Below, one piece after another: positions 1 through 13,700 of a stretch of 64,000 nt of DNA. How positions within the stretch are numbered: position 1 is the first letter of the stretch; each line of letters starts with the position of its first letter. Below the pieces are notes generated by a model. It was not told where the DNA came from. It did no database searches and saw only the letters and a list, made by a program, of their open reading frames with translations. The translations under genes were made by a program, and so were the position numbers. This stretch comes from Telmatactis stephensoni (taxonomy: Eukaryota > Cnidaria > Anthozoa > Actiniaria > Isophelliidae), in NCBI GenBank assembly GCA_029948255.1, contig JALIZF010001914.1:1-64000 (forward strand). Direction: 5' to 3'.

Positions 1-1584
1 AACATTTTCTTCAATTCATCTGGATCTTTATACCACTTTGTTGAAGGATCAATGCACTTCCCAAAAGGAAAACTGAAACTTTTTGGCATATGACCACTAG
101 ATAGGTCTCGGCGTGGCTCTGGTTCATCACCTGTAAACCTTCCTTTAGGCCGAGCGTCAAGGACCTTGACAGAGTTGTCAGATTTGATGTTGTCTATCAT
201 ATACTCAAAGCTGCACACAAGACTTGGGTTTAAAGTGGCTTTGAATGGAGGAATGTCTAAAGAAAAATAAACCAAGATCAACATTTCTTGTTCTATGACA
301 ATATATTTTAAGCAAGTAGTCTACTTATGAAAACTGAAAACTGCTCTGAGCAGTTTTCAGCATAACTGTCACATAGAGTAGATTTTGTATGACTGGGAAA
401 ACAGCAAGCACAGTCACGGCACAGTTACGAAAGAAATTTCGAATGTTTTTTATAGACATCACGGCACTCACTTGGTCACAGCACGTCCCGGCCAGTTTCA
501 CACTCATACGAAATCTGCTCTAGTCTTTGCAGCACCTTATTAAACTGTGTCATCTGACTGCTTTTTGACTATATGAGACATCAACAGTGTCCAATCAAAT
601 TGCCAAACCTGACACAGTGCCATATGACAGGAAAACTGCTTCATTATTTATATAAGCTTATGACCCTAAAATTATGGGAGATGCCAATTTTATACCCTAA
701 ATATGACCACATTATTAATAAAGGATATTTGCAAGTGAGATTGTTTCAATCTTTATGTGATTTTGGTTATCCTGACCCTAAAGGTACGCTGTGAACCAGA
801 AACTATCAAAGGTACAAGCGGGTCATATTTTCGACCCTAACAGATCCGTTGAGCACCCCTACCACTTTTGTAAGGGAGTACCCCCCAGGGTCTAAATGTC
901 TTCAAGGACAGACTCTGGTCGCATTATTCATCTGAAAACCGCCAACATTTTACATTTCACATTTTTATCTCCAGCTGCACAGCACCTTACATTCTATGTT
1001 GCGCACCTGCACACAACAGCACAAATAGGTTGAGTAAAATAAATTAGCAATTCATGAATAATGCATACTTTACAAAACTTTGTATTTTAACAAAAATATT
1101 GATCTGCAAAAATAATTTAAGTGTGTAATTTCAGTGACCTTTGAATGACTCTTCTGCAACTGGTCCACTTTCTGTAGGGTGGCCCTCAGCACACCACTGT
1201 CTAAACCCTCCTTCAAGAACAGAGACGTTTTCGTGCCCAAATACACGAAATGTCCACCAAACTCGAGGAGCCGAGAAAACTCCTGGGCTTTCACTGGTAT
1301 CGTACACTACAACATGGCTGTTGTTTGTTATCCCAAGATTGCTGACATACTTGCTGAATTCAGCTTTGCTGGGAAGCATGTGCTCGTAAGGGTTGCTTTT
1401 GTCGCGACACTCATCGATGTCAAAGAACCGAGCACCAGGGATACGCTTCTCTAAGAACTCGTTCGGTGGATCACGCTTTGCCATGGGCAGATACCACGAA
1501 CCGTCTAACACACGAAGATTATTTGGACGTTTCTTTAAGCATCTGCCGCAACCATGATATTCGAACGAAAGGTCTTGCACACAT
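1..1584 (-). CDS. MPST: 3-mercaptopyruvate sulfurtransferase-like gene, first two exons, with a possible frameshift
   Basis: Two exons of a two-domain rhodanese protein that moves sulfur from 3-mercaptopyruvate to a thiol acceptor (cysteine catabolism, mitochondrion or cytosol). Exon 1 is 1584-1139 and exon 2 is 256-1, continuing past the window edge. Exon 1 reads [21 protein letters not shown] and [11 protein letters not shown], the N-terminal rhodanese domain. Exon 2 reads [12 protein letters not shown] and the GHMP motif, the start of the catalytic domain. The junction AAAG|GTCACT to TTTAG|AC joins the frame as ...ESFK-D-IPPF. The active-site Cys lies beyond the edge. Odd: the natural N-terminus (ATG at 1584, [18 protein letters not shown]) is one base out of frame with [12 protein letters not shown]. 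One extra A in the run near 1528-1534 explains it, so this is a sequencing error, an allele or a young pseudogene. Family call is strong; intactness is uncertain. Confidence 0.85.
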
Positions 1585-1723
1585 TTTTTGTTTCAAATAT
1601 TGGGCTTCGATATAACTCCTTCGATCAGTCGCTAGCTTTGGACATACAGCGGGCTTCCTGTGTTCAGATGCACACATATACACTTTTGTGGTAGTCCACT
1701 GTCCGGTAAAAGTCGGCTCAAAC
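1585..1723. promoter_or_regulatory. Putative bidirectional promoter between the sulfurtransferase gene and PPIL2
   Basis: Only 139 bp separate the two start codons (minus-strand ATG at 1584, plus-strand ATG at 1724). Both 5' UTRs and any shared core promoter must fit here unless untranslated first exons lie further away. I see no TATA box. The function is inferred from spacing and orientation only. Confidence 0.5.
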
Positions 1724-4700
1724 ATGGGGAAAAAACAACATCAAAAAGATAAATTGTAAGTATTTTTGCGAATTTAGAAAGATTGTTTGTTTTCTTTTAA
1801 CAGTTTTATATGATATTGTAGGTACATTACCAACAAAGAGTGGAAGGAGGAGTGGGGAGGGAAAAAACAAGGTAAATAACTCAATATTTCGTCTCATGAG
1901 ATCACATGCTCAATACTAGTTAAATATCAAATTTTTCAGCAGCCAATAATGTTATCCAAAAAGAGAAACTCTTCGTTTAGAATTAGACATGTCAGCTCAA
2001 TTAATACTACACTTAATGATACACTTAATACTTGCTTAATAGCAAGATTTCAATTGTTTGATACAGACAAGTTTTAAAAGAACTTTTAAAAATTATATGG
2101 TACAAAGTTATCCTACCATAACCTGGAAGTTAATGGCTGCGTTAAACAAAACACAGCCAACCAAATGTTTATTTTCGACTACTGACACAGGAAAAAAAAA
2201 GTCAATTCCCAACTTGGGGTTTCACTGGGTCTAAACTGGGAATCTGTTCTATTTTACTTGCGAAATCTGAATACCCAGGCAAACTTTTAAAAAAAGAACA
2301 GATTCTCAGGAATTCCCTTGTTAGACCCAGGGAATCTCCATGTTCGACCCAAGCTGGGAATAGGCCATAATTTGTATATACATGCTTAGATTGGCTGAGA
2401 ACTGTTTGTGAGTGCAGTATAATGATCTTATGCATGGTTTGATTGGCTAAAATATATCACACACCTTATTCTCACTTTTATAATTAAAATGACCCTATAA
2501 AGTAATGTGCTATTAATTGTACCATATACCGATATACTTGTATAAACATGAAGCACTTTACAACTCTTTAGATGTTGGCCAAAAATCATCATTCAGAAGA
2601 CTACCATTCTACTGTTGTAGGTGAGTTAACATTTAGCATAAAGATGTGTCATGAAGTAAAGCCTCTAGTTTATACATAGATTCTAATGGATATGGTCCAC
2701 TTTTAGTCTCTCCTTTCAGCCATTTGAAAATCCACTTTGTACTAAAGATGGTGTGATTTTTGACTTGCTGTAAGTATTCAAGAATTAAAATAAACAAAAA
2801 GTACTTATGATAAATTATTGTGCAGCCCTTTTGAAAGATACAAACAGAAAATAAAACTGACCAGTACTTAAAAAAACAAGGCTTCAAAACCTATCTGTTG
2901 GTTAAATGTTTTTGTGAGCCATTTCACACTCAAAGAAACTCTACAGTCTACACACATAACAAAGAAATAGCATAAAAAAACATTGCAAATGATAACATTT
3001 GAGTTGGAGTCCAACCGAGGCTTACATGACCCAGGCTTTACATGTGATGATATAACATTCAACTGTAAAGTCATAGGTCAGCCAGATTAACTGTTGGGCA
3101 GAAAGGCAAGCAGGCAGTTCTTTGACTAACTGCATGTTCATTTTTAGTGTTTGCTATGCTGATTTTTAATAAGAATTTGTTTGTCTGATTTTTTAGCAAC
3201 ATTGTACCTTATCTCAAGAAGCACAAATGCAATCCAGTTACTGGAGAGGTATGTACTCTAAACACTGTGGTTTTTAGTAACTACAATTAGCTATTTCCCA
3301 ATCGAATAGGGGACTGGGTACTAGTTTGTATGTTAAATGAAATTAGGAAATAAACTCCATGACGTGAAAGGAGCACATCAAAATATACAAGATTCCAAAT
3401 TTTGATGGCATTTGGCTGCATATTTCCACATTAGTGGCCTTTCAAAGACTCATGAAATTACAAGAAATAAATGTTTTGGAGAGACACTGTCCCCTCCAAA
3501 CCATACATTTCTTTATAATTTTTCACATACTTGAATGGCTGTCACACAGTCCAATTTTTCCACAAAATACAATGAAACTCCATAACCTTGCATATTTTGA
3601 TGTGCTCTTTCATGTTGTGGGGTTTATTTCTTATTTGCATTAAATATTCAAACTAGTACCCAGTCCCCTACTCGATTTGAAAATGGCTAATTTACAACAT
3701 TACAGAATACATTGTTGGACTAATATTATTGATGTCTATTGGGATTTTTATGTATATAAACACTCTAACCTATAACTCAAGCTGGTATCAGTAATTTATG
3801 ATAGGGTCAAACAACATTGACATCCTCTTAATTCCAATATGCATTTTTATTCAGTCTTAATTTTCTTCAGCCGATGGAGCTCAAAGAACTAATTCGTTTA
3901 AATTTCCACAAAAATGTAGATGGTAAGAATAGACATTTTCCTTAAATTATGCAATGTGAACCTTTATCATTAATGTACCAAATTGATTAGCTAACAGTCA
4001 ATTAATAACAGGTTTCTTAATGTGAATTGTGACTTCAAGGTGGTTGCTGCCTTATTAGGATTATAGGGTGTTTGTCAGTAATGTGAATTTTCTAATTATT
4101 AATTATAATTATAATTAGCTAATGCTTGTACTCTAAAATCACTGAAATAGAAACTAAAGCTGGATTTTCATAAGTTTTATTTTATAAACATACTACATAC
4201 ATAATTGCTTGTAGAATGTCAAAACATTTTGCAGCAGCTGCTTTGCAACATGCACATGCTCTTTGTTATATTAATTCATCACATTTCCCAATATATAATC
4301 AACAGATTTCCTGATAATCATATCATTCTAGGCTTCTGCATGTTTTTTTCATTTATTTACTGGTGGAGTACCTCTCCCCCACTCCCACCCCCTGGACTGT
4401 GATGTCATTGATAAAGTAGTGCAATTTACCACCTACAGTGTACTTCACATGCAATTCCATTACTATGTCATCAACTTTGTTTTCAATTCTTATATTATTT
4501 TTTCCAGGCAAATACCATTGTCCAGTCACATACAAAGTGTTCAATGCAAACACCAACATTATTGCAATCAAACCCACTGGAAATGTATTTTGTCTAGAGG
4601 TAACAATACACATCTATTTGTGTGTGTTTACAGTGCTCTGTATTGACTGTCTGCCTGTCAAAGTCCCAATGAATATTATTACATGATTTTTCTGTTGAGT

Positions 4701-7700
4701 AGCTTTTTCTGATTCTGAGGTTGGTAATTTGTTACAGATTTAGTATATTTTTATTTTAGGCAGTTGAAGAACTTAATCTAAAAGCTAAAAATCTGAGAGA
4801 TTTATTAACAGATGAGCCATTTACAAGGAAAGACATCATAACTTTACAGGTACAGAAATAACTTAAAGGTAAATACATGTAATATAATTGAACGATCTGC
4901 AGTGCATGTTAAGTGGCTGATAAGTGGTCTATAAGTGGTCAGCAAGTTGTCAATAAGTAGTCAGTAAGTGGTAGTAAGTGGTTGATTTATTAATAATAAG
5001 TAATAATGGTATAAAGTGGTTGATAAGTTGTTGGTAAATTAAGATAATAATCGGTTGTTGGTAAGGTAATGGAAGTGACAGGTAACTGTAAGATAAGGTA
5101 AGTGTCAAGAAAATAAAAATTTGAGTTTTGATGATGTTCCTATTACCAAGAATATTTGGTATGATGTTTCTTATTTGCTAACTTATTGCATCAAGATGTT
5201 CAAAAATAGTAGACAATTCATTCATTCCACTTGAATTGATGCTAGATTGTATTGGAGGTGTTCCAAAGTATTTTTTCTTTAATATTGTCACTGTTTGAAA
5301 ACAAGAAGAAGAGCAGCTCATTACAACCTGGATAAAGCCAAACCTGCTAAAGATTGAAGAACTTTGCCAAATGTCACACAGTGAAATTAATTGATATCTT
5401 GTGTAAACTGTCTGTTACAACATGTAATTGGATATGTCTTTTGTCACGTGGTTCTGGCGTGACCCTTGTAGAGACTGAAGAAACGTGGCTCATGATTAAA
5501 GCTACTGTCCTGAAGACACACATAATCTCTCTGTCTTGAATATATATATAGAAAGACTAGACTTATTGAAAACACTGTCATAACATCAATTAGGGTTTAG
5601 TGATAACAAATCTAACAATGTAATTAACATACAGTCAATCGTGTGCTTGTTTCCATAGGACCCAAGTAATCTGGATAAATTTAACTTCTCAACGTTTCAC
5701 CACCTTAAAAAGAATCTAAAAGTACCTGATATTGGTAAGAAAGTCTGACTAGCTGTGCTTACTTAAATGCTTTGTTTAAACAATTGCTTTCTTTAAAGTG
5801 GAAGAGCACTTAGCTACACCTGCAGGAGATAGCTCTTGGCTACAGTCATTTCCACGATGTGCATTCAGTGGATTTTACTGGTTCCCCCATACTCCCTAAA
5901 TGCTGTGAAAACTCTGTTACCTAAAAATGTATTACCCTGAAAACAATTAGAAAAACTTAATGGGTACCAGCAACATTGTTTAGGAGGGTGGGAGGCACTA
6001 ATTAAAGTTCATAACATACCAAAACACTCCTGACTGATTGTCATATAATTATGCCAACAAATAATGGCAGTGATTGTAGTTTGCAGTCCACTGCATGTAC
6101 TCTCCCACAAACTACCACAGACTACATTCAAATATTCTATGCATGCAACTCTCAGCTCACTAGTCAATTTTACTGAGGGAGGAAAACCTGAGGACCTGGA
6201 GAAAAACCCTTGATGCAACTGGAAGAGAAACATGTAACAAATTCAAGTTACAGTCTGTGATGCCTAGGAATCAAACCCAGAATCACAGTGGTGCTCTCCT
6301 CTTACACATATAATATATAATATAAATAATTTAACTTTTAATTACTATAATATGTATTTATCATAATTATATCATCCAGTGATCACTTCAGTATGTGATA
6401 TTTGTCAAAATGATTCAGAAGTCCAGTTGTAACCATGCTATGTGTGACTATGCTGTTTTCACAGTTTTTCCCTTGACTGTATGCTGCAAATGGTTCACCA
6501 GTAATGTCTTTTTCAGAGGATCATTGCTTTCCATGTGGAATCATATAATGAAGACCTTTCTTCCAGTGTTAAACACCGTATTATATTTAAAAATATCTGA
6601 ATGGATCATGGATGATGCAACCGAAGAGACACACAGAGAGAGAATCATGATGAAAATTTTCTTGTTTTCAGATGATGAAAAAGCAATGAAAGATCCCAAG
6701 TATTATTTAAACAAAGCTAACAAAGAAACAGAAAGTGTACTGGATGAACTAAAGAAAACCTACAAAGAACCAGTAAAGGACACTTTCTTTTTTTCTTGCA
6801 GTACAATCAAACCTACACTGACAGACACCTCCCGTAAGCAAACTTCTCCCATAAGCAGACAGCAACCCTTGGTCCTTTCTCCTAACAAACTCTACATTTT
6901 TAACCTCCTAAAAACGGACACCTTTGCTGATGGAAGGTCCAACTGTATTCATTCTATGATATGCTTACAGTTGGACATGTGCCAGTGACATTTGGGGACA
7001 TTATTTTGGTGATGAATAGGGGATATTTTCCTTTTGATACCTTTTCATTCATTTTACTGAATAATTTACAATAATTTGATCTGTAAAAAGCTTAACGGTC
7101 CTTTCAGCTTGTATTGGCCATTTAACCATTGACATGTTACTTGTATGATTTATTTGCAACTGTACTTAAGACTTTGGAATATGATTGTTATTTTGAGCAA
7201 AAATGCAGGCTAGAATGAATACTGCAGCTACAGTCTTCATTTCTATACTGTAAAGCTACATTCATAGTAATGTACGTTGCTTTTTCACCATAGGAAAAGA
7301 AAAAAGAAGATGTTAAAGAGTTAGTTACTGACCGAAATGCTGTAAGTTCAACCGTAATTCTTCTATATCCACATTGATGATGATTCTATTGTTTGATAGC
7401 ATACTAGCTTTTTGACATCAATGTGAAAAATCACTGCAAATACTAACAGTGTATCATTGCAGTGCTTCCCTTCTAACCATTGCCAAATACCACAATGTTT
7501 TTGATTACTTTGTGACATCTTTTTGGCAACTTTGAATACCACTAACCAATTAGCTTCACTTTGATGTCTGATCATTTGAGGATAATTTACATGTTACTTG
7601 AGGTCTTGTATTAGAGTACAATGACGTAAATGCAGTATGCCCAATGATACCATGGCATCATGATATCAATCCTGATCTTGATCTATTGTCAACCTCAACA

Positions 7701-10700
7701 CCCTTTACTATCCCCCTTTCCCTTTAGATCGCTTGGTGTCTCATTGACAGTGTTGTGCCACAGTAGTATGGATCGAGTGTGTTTCACAAAAATCAGCTCT
7801 GCAAAGTGCTAAATATACAACAGTCTTAGTACAAGCACATTTACATATTGCATAGAATAATAACTGATGGATTTCAGTATATGTCACGTCACTGATGGAT
7901 TTCAGTGCTATATATTCACACTCAACCCTCAGATAATCATACGAGTTTCCAGTAGCTCAGTGGTAGAGCATCCGTCTAGTTAATCGGAAGGTCGTGGGTT
8001 CGGTTCCCACCTGGGGCTCAGATTTTTCTGTAGTGGTTGTTGTGTGTTTTTTAACGTGGAGTTATCACTTATTCAAACATTACATATATATTATTGTTTA
8101 CAGCACTTGTGTTATAAAGTTAATTAAACATTCTTAGTCATTGACAGATAGTTTGTGTTTTGTTAAAAAGGCACATTTCTCTACTGGAGCTGTAGCCCAG
8201 TCATTCACGTCAACAGCAAGAGAGAGGGTGACCACCCAAGAAACAGGTAACAACAACTAAAGATTTGCTTGTGTTTGAAAAGTTATCTTCTTAGACTCAT
8301 GGATAATTAATGTGATTAAAGTGATTGATCGTTAATATTCACTTGTTAGAGAAACATATTTGAACTACAACCTCGTGCTTTCAAATGTTTTCTCATGTTT
8401 CAAAACCCTGATGAAACACTGTCTTGTTTCAAATATTACTTAGTTATAACCAGTTTTCTTGCATTGTGATAATCTCTTTGCAGCTGTTGTCAATAAGGAT
8501 GTTGTTAGATATCGAGAAGTTAAAAAGAAAGGTTTGTTTATGTATGTCTTTCAAATGTTAAACTTGAGGCTTATCATAGTGTACTTACTTGCTCTCGCCA
8601 TCAGTGCTCTATTTTACTGAAATTTTATGCTCAAAAAGGATGTGTCAAAAGCAAGAGTGTGAGATCTGCACTGAGAGCTGAACTATGAACCTCTTGCTTA
8701 CAAGGCAGCACACATACTAGACTGTAAACTTCCTAACAAACCACTCAAAGTAAGGACTTAGCCATAGCAGTAAAAACCCAAAGTAACAACCCACATTACT
8801 TTCTATGTACTTATTGACTGAGTAGGAGGGCTGTAAGGGAAAATATTTGGCTCAAGGTCATGCCAAATGGGCCGAGTGCAGTGAGGTTTGTACAAATAAC
8901 TAAAGAGCCAAAAATTTTACCATCTGGCTCAATCTAACTCAGTCAATAAGCATTTTATCATATGATTGTTTTCATCACCATTTTATTTGTATTTTTGGCA
9001 CACATGCAGATCCAGGTTCGGATACAGGTTTTTCTGGACCACCTTCAAAAAGCTGTCCGGTCCAGCTCATGTCACTTTTTCCAGTTTTCTTAGGAGTGCA
9101 TACAGGGCCAAATATGGGTCATATATTAAAGACGTTTATTGTACCATGTCAATGTTGACAGTTTGTTGTTACAGCAGCAATCCATTGATAATATGAGAAT
9201 TCACTACATTTCTTTCAAGGTTATATCAGACTGCAAACAAGCCATGGAGATCTCAACATAGAGTTACACTGTGAAATGGTGAGTAGTAACATAGGGTCAT
9301 TAGATAGTGGGAGTGATAAAGTGAAGTAAGATGGGAGGGGAGGATGGAGGATGGGATATACTGTATGCATCCTTCTGCTCCCCCTTTTAACTTTATCAAT
9401 TTGTTTCCTACACTAGAAAAACTGTAAGTATGCAACCTAGTCCTAAAAGAGTAATCATATGATGCTCATTAGTAGGCCTTGTCTTCTATTGTGTTTAGAG
9501 CAGGGAAAGTCACAGTTTGGCTTGCTTATGAAATGAATTTTACAGACAACACAGCATAGACATCACAATACAGTGTATTGTGATAATACAAAATTGTGCA
9601 TTAGAACTCTTCCTAGGGGGACTCCATTGTAAAAAGATCAGGTATGTCAAAAATGCCCCTAAAAGATACCGGAAGTCTTTTAAGGAGGGCATGGCTGGAC
9701 AATTTTGAACCCCTAAGAAATACCAGTGATAACAAGCTAATGAATATTATTATTATGAACATAAAATTGGATGGTTGACATGCTTTTGTTGGGCAATTTT
9801 CTTCCATTTGAGAACAAGATAATAAGGGATGGGCTGTTTTGATACCCTAAAAGAGACCAGGAAATGCTAAAACTCTAAACTTCAATTTTAACACCCTAAA
9901 AAAATACCAAATCACTGATTTTTAACCCTAAGAGATAGACAGGCATACCAGATCATTTTACAATGGAGTCAAGCCCCCCCCACACACACACACTTACACA
10001 CTCTATACCAGAATCCTTTTCAAGAGCATTTCATATTCAAATGTTAAGTTCCTTCAGGTCAATCACACTTGGGGCTTATTGATAATCTTCATCTTAAATT
10101 GCAATTTTAGGTTCCAAAGACCTGTGAAAATTTTATAAAACTGTGTTCATCAGGTTACTATAACAACACAGGTAACAACCAAACTGAATCTATTCAAACA
10201 TACACATGTATATATTTTATTAGTGAATTGAATCTTGTTCTTCCCTTCTCTCTTCTAGTCTTCCACAGATCTATAAAAAATTTCATGGTAAGTTTAGAAT
10301 CAGACATTTTGGTCTACAAATCATTGATTTTGCTGAAAGGGGCTGGTGGTATTTAATGGCAGCTATTGTGATATTCTTCCTTCCTTCTGCTTCTTTCTTT
10401 TCTCCTACTAGTTCCATTGTTCCTTTCTCCCTTCTCCATTTCCTTTTCTCTTTTTCTCCCTCCCTTAATCCTTTCTTTCCTCGTTCCTTTCCTCTCTAAC
10501 CCTCTCACCTTCCTTCCTCCCTTTCTTTATTCGTTTAGTAGTCATGTGGTGATACCAAGGTGGTTGTGCCATAATGATGAATTTTTGAAATAACAGCTAT
10601 AAAATTAGTTACATTTCCTACTTTACACAATCACATTGATGTGATGAATATGTTTTGATTCAGATTCAAGGTGGGGACCCCACAGGGACAGGAAAAGGTA

Positions 10701-13700
10701 CAACAAATAATAAATTGTTATATTTAACTGCCACCTGATTAGCTTGGTACAGCACTTGAGCTGGTCCTGAAATTAGCCCGATTAGTACCAATCCATGATT
10801 AAAACCACTAGTTTTCTTAAGAGTTAATTCTCTGTCATTGCTAATAGACCATTTTCCAGTTATATCTTGGTCAACCACAGCCTTGACTGTGTGTAATAAT
10901 ATATACTCTTTGGGTTTTGGTAACAGCCCATGAAAAGGCAACGAATGTACACAAATTAATGAACCAGGGAGATGTAAATGAGCAAAGCAAATACTTTCAA
11001 TTTCAGTGGGTTTGTCTTTGTTCATTTACTCCTTCCTGGTTCATCCGTGTTCATTTCTTGGCTATTCATGGCTGTTACCAAACTAAAAGAATATATTACT
11101 TGCAGCTGAGGCTGTAGTTGACCAAGATATAACTGTGGTCTATTGGGCTTTTATGAACTCTGGCCTGGTCTCAGTGCTGGAGGTCAGGGTTTGACCCATA
11201 GCCAAACCAAAACACTGAGGATCTGTAAACGTTTTAATAGACTACAGAGAATAATTCTGATTTAATGTTATTGCCAGGAGGAGAATCAGCATGGGGTGGA
11301 GCATTTAAAGATGAATTCAAACCTAATCTAGTACACCAAGGTATTTCTACTCTACAAACTTTCCTTTTGTTGACTGATGTTACAATGATATTCACATCAA
11401 TCTGATGTAAATTATGCTCTGCTTATGTTTTGAAGACTTGATAATACTGAATTGGATAAGTTAAAATGGAAGATCAAGCTTTTATAACCATGTCAACATC
11501 AGTTGATCGAATGAACAGCTCAAACAAACAAACAAAACAAACAAGCAAGTCAACCATCAAACAAACTAACAACAAACAAGCAAGCAAACAATAAACAAAC
11601 GAAAACACAAGCAAACAAACAAACACAAGCAAAATCTGTTAACATCCGAGACCTGGTTGCAGGAAGGGTATATATACACCAAGAGACCATAATACTAAGA
11701 GAGCGAAGCTCAGTATTGATGTCTGTGCCATGTTTGTGGCGGCTAAGGCTATTTTTAGTAACTTCGCCATCGCGCGCGCAAGTCCCTCCACCAATAGAAT
11801 TTGATTTTTGACGTGCGCGCGGACGGGACCGTTTGAATTCTATTGTCTAAGAGCCTTGCGCGCGCGATGGCGAAGTTACTAAAAATAGCCTTAGCCGCCA
11901 CGAACATGGCACAGACATCAATACTGAGCTTCGCTCTCTTAGTATTATGGTCTCTTGTATACACCTAGTCCAAAAAAAAAAAACGTTGTAGCAACAAGTC
12001 CACAGTGTGCACTCCAAGACCGCAAATGATTTTGGCAGTTTTCTAGTAGTTAATGTAATCATAGCATGTTTTGGTTGTATAAAACAAGAACACAAAAGGC
12101 TTTATTGCTCATATCGCTTGCTAGGAAAGACAGTGAATAGATTAATTAAAAGAATAACTACCCAAATCCTTTGCAGTCTTGGAGTGTACACTGTGGACTT
12201 GTTGCGACAACGTTTTTGGATTAGGTGTATATCCGCTGATAAAATCACTCATCTTTATCCAGTAGATAAATGTATTGAAAATGCAATCATTTTATCTACT
12301 TGATAAGGAATGTCCAAAGGATATGCAACTTGACTAAAAAATAAACTATATTGTAGGAAACTACATAGTCACCTAGCATGTAATACATAGAACTGTACCA
12401 GTGTGGTGGGTTTTTACTTCTCACTTGGTGGTATGTTACTACTTTAGGTAGAGGAGTGTTAAGTATGGCTAACTCTGGAACTAATACAAATAAATCTCAA
12501 TTGTAAGTAAGATATACTAGCTGGTCCATTGTACCATGGAAGGGTTCTAATGTCATTACTTATTGCATTACTGTTTATTTGTAGTTTTATTACATTTCGC
12601 TCTTGTCGTCACCTGGATCAAAAACACAGTGTATTTGGCAAGTAAGTATGGCAAACAGAAGTTTGTCGTTGCTTTTTCTTGAAGAAATAGAAAACGCGCG
12701 AACGTGCTGTGTGCAGATTTAGAGCGCGCTGGGATTGATCAGAACACGAGAGAAGCGCAAGTGTTCAACGCTTCTCAAGTGTTCAGATCAATCGCCAAGT
12801 GCTCTAAATCTGCACACAGCACAAAATTGTTTTCAAGCATATTCAATATTCATTTACACAAAAATTTGAAATGTGTGCATATTGAGAGTTCACAGTATGC
12901 GCGTCCTTCGACCAATGAGAGCGCGCGTTATATGATGATTATTTTATGATATATAAAAACATGTTTATAAATCTCTGCTCTTACTGGCTGCCATGTATAT
13001 TTTATCGGACAGAGACACGCACGTTGAAAACGTTGTTGATATGCATGTGTGATGTATATGTTCCTCTACTGTGATGTATAAAAAAAACAAGAAAAGCTTT
13101 ACCTCGTAGTGAGCATGTTTATATCACAATAAAGAGAAATGCAAATTACTTAAATTGAAAATCACGTTGGTAGGCTAGTCGGTGGAATGGAAACACTCAA
13201 CGCAATGGAAAGAATTGAAACAGATGAAAAAGATAGACCTAAGGTAATGATGCTTTAAGGGGCGCAGTACAAAGGTTACCATAGCAACTAACAAGTATTT
13301 ATTGTTTCTAGGAAACAATCAAGATTATCAAGGCTACTGTATTCACTGATCCATTTGCAGAGGTGGATGCGACAGTGAGTATCTCTTTTAACATTGTTTA
13401 GAGGGCTTTCATTTATTATCGCATGGGGGAGGGGGGTCGGAAAAGTTCATAAACTTTACACAAGCACACCAGAGGCCGTTTCTCGATAGACCCGACCCGA
13501 CGGCCTCGTGCTTTCATCATTTTCTCGGTGTTTTGAACCCCTGATGAAACACTCGCTCTCGTTTAAGAAATGTTACATATTGAACTGATTTACCTTTTCA
13601 GCTCGAAGAAGAGAAACAAAGAGCAGAAGAACAACAAAGACAGAATCAGGTAATGAGAAAGATACAACGTTTATATACGATGTTACAGTTTACATAAAAC

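Noticed and set aside
1131..1580. A 149-codon sulfurtransferase frame beginning at position 1580
   Set aside because: Its first codon is GTG, not ATG. The better start is the ATG at 1584 in the neighbouring frame, with a one-base indel between.
6395..6988. A 197-codon frame overlapping PPIL2 exon 10
   Set aside because: It reads exon 10 plus unspliced intron on each side. The splice sites at 6670-6671 and 6773-6774 explain it.
7946..8020. Functional tRNA-Asn or tRNA-Thr gene
   Set aside because: Eight-base anticodon loop, mismatched acceptor stem and a SINE-like tail.
11674..12240. CRISPR-like or direct repeat array
   Set aside because: The repeats are inverted, not direct, and there are no spacers; these are foldback MITEs.
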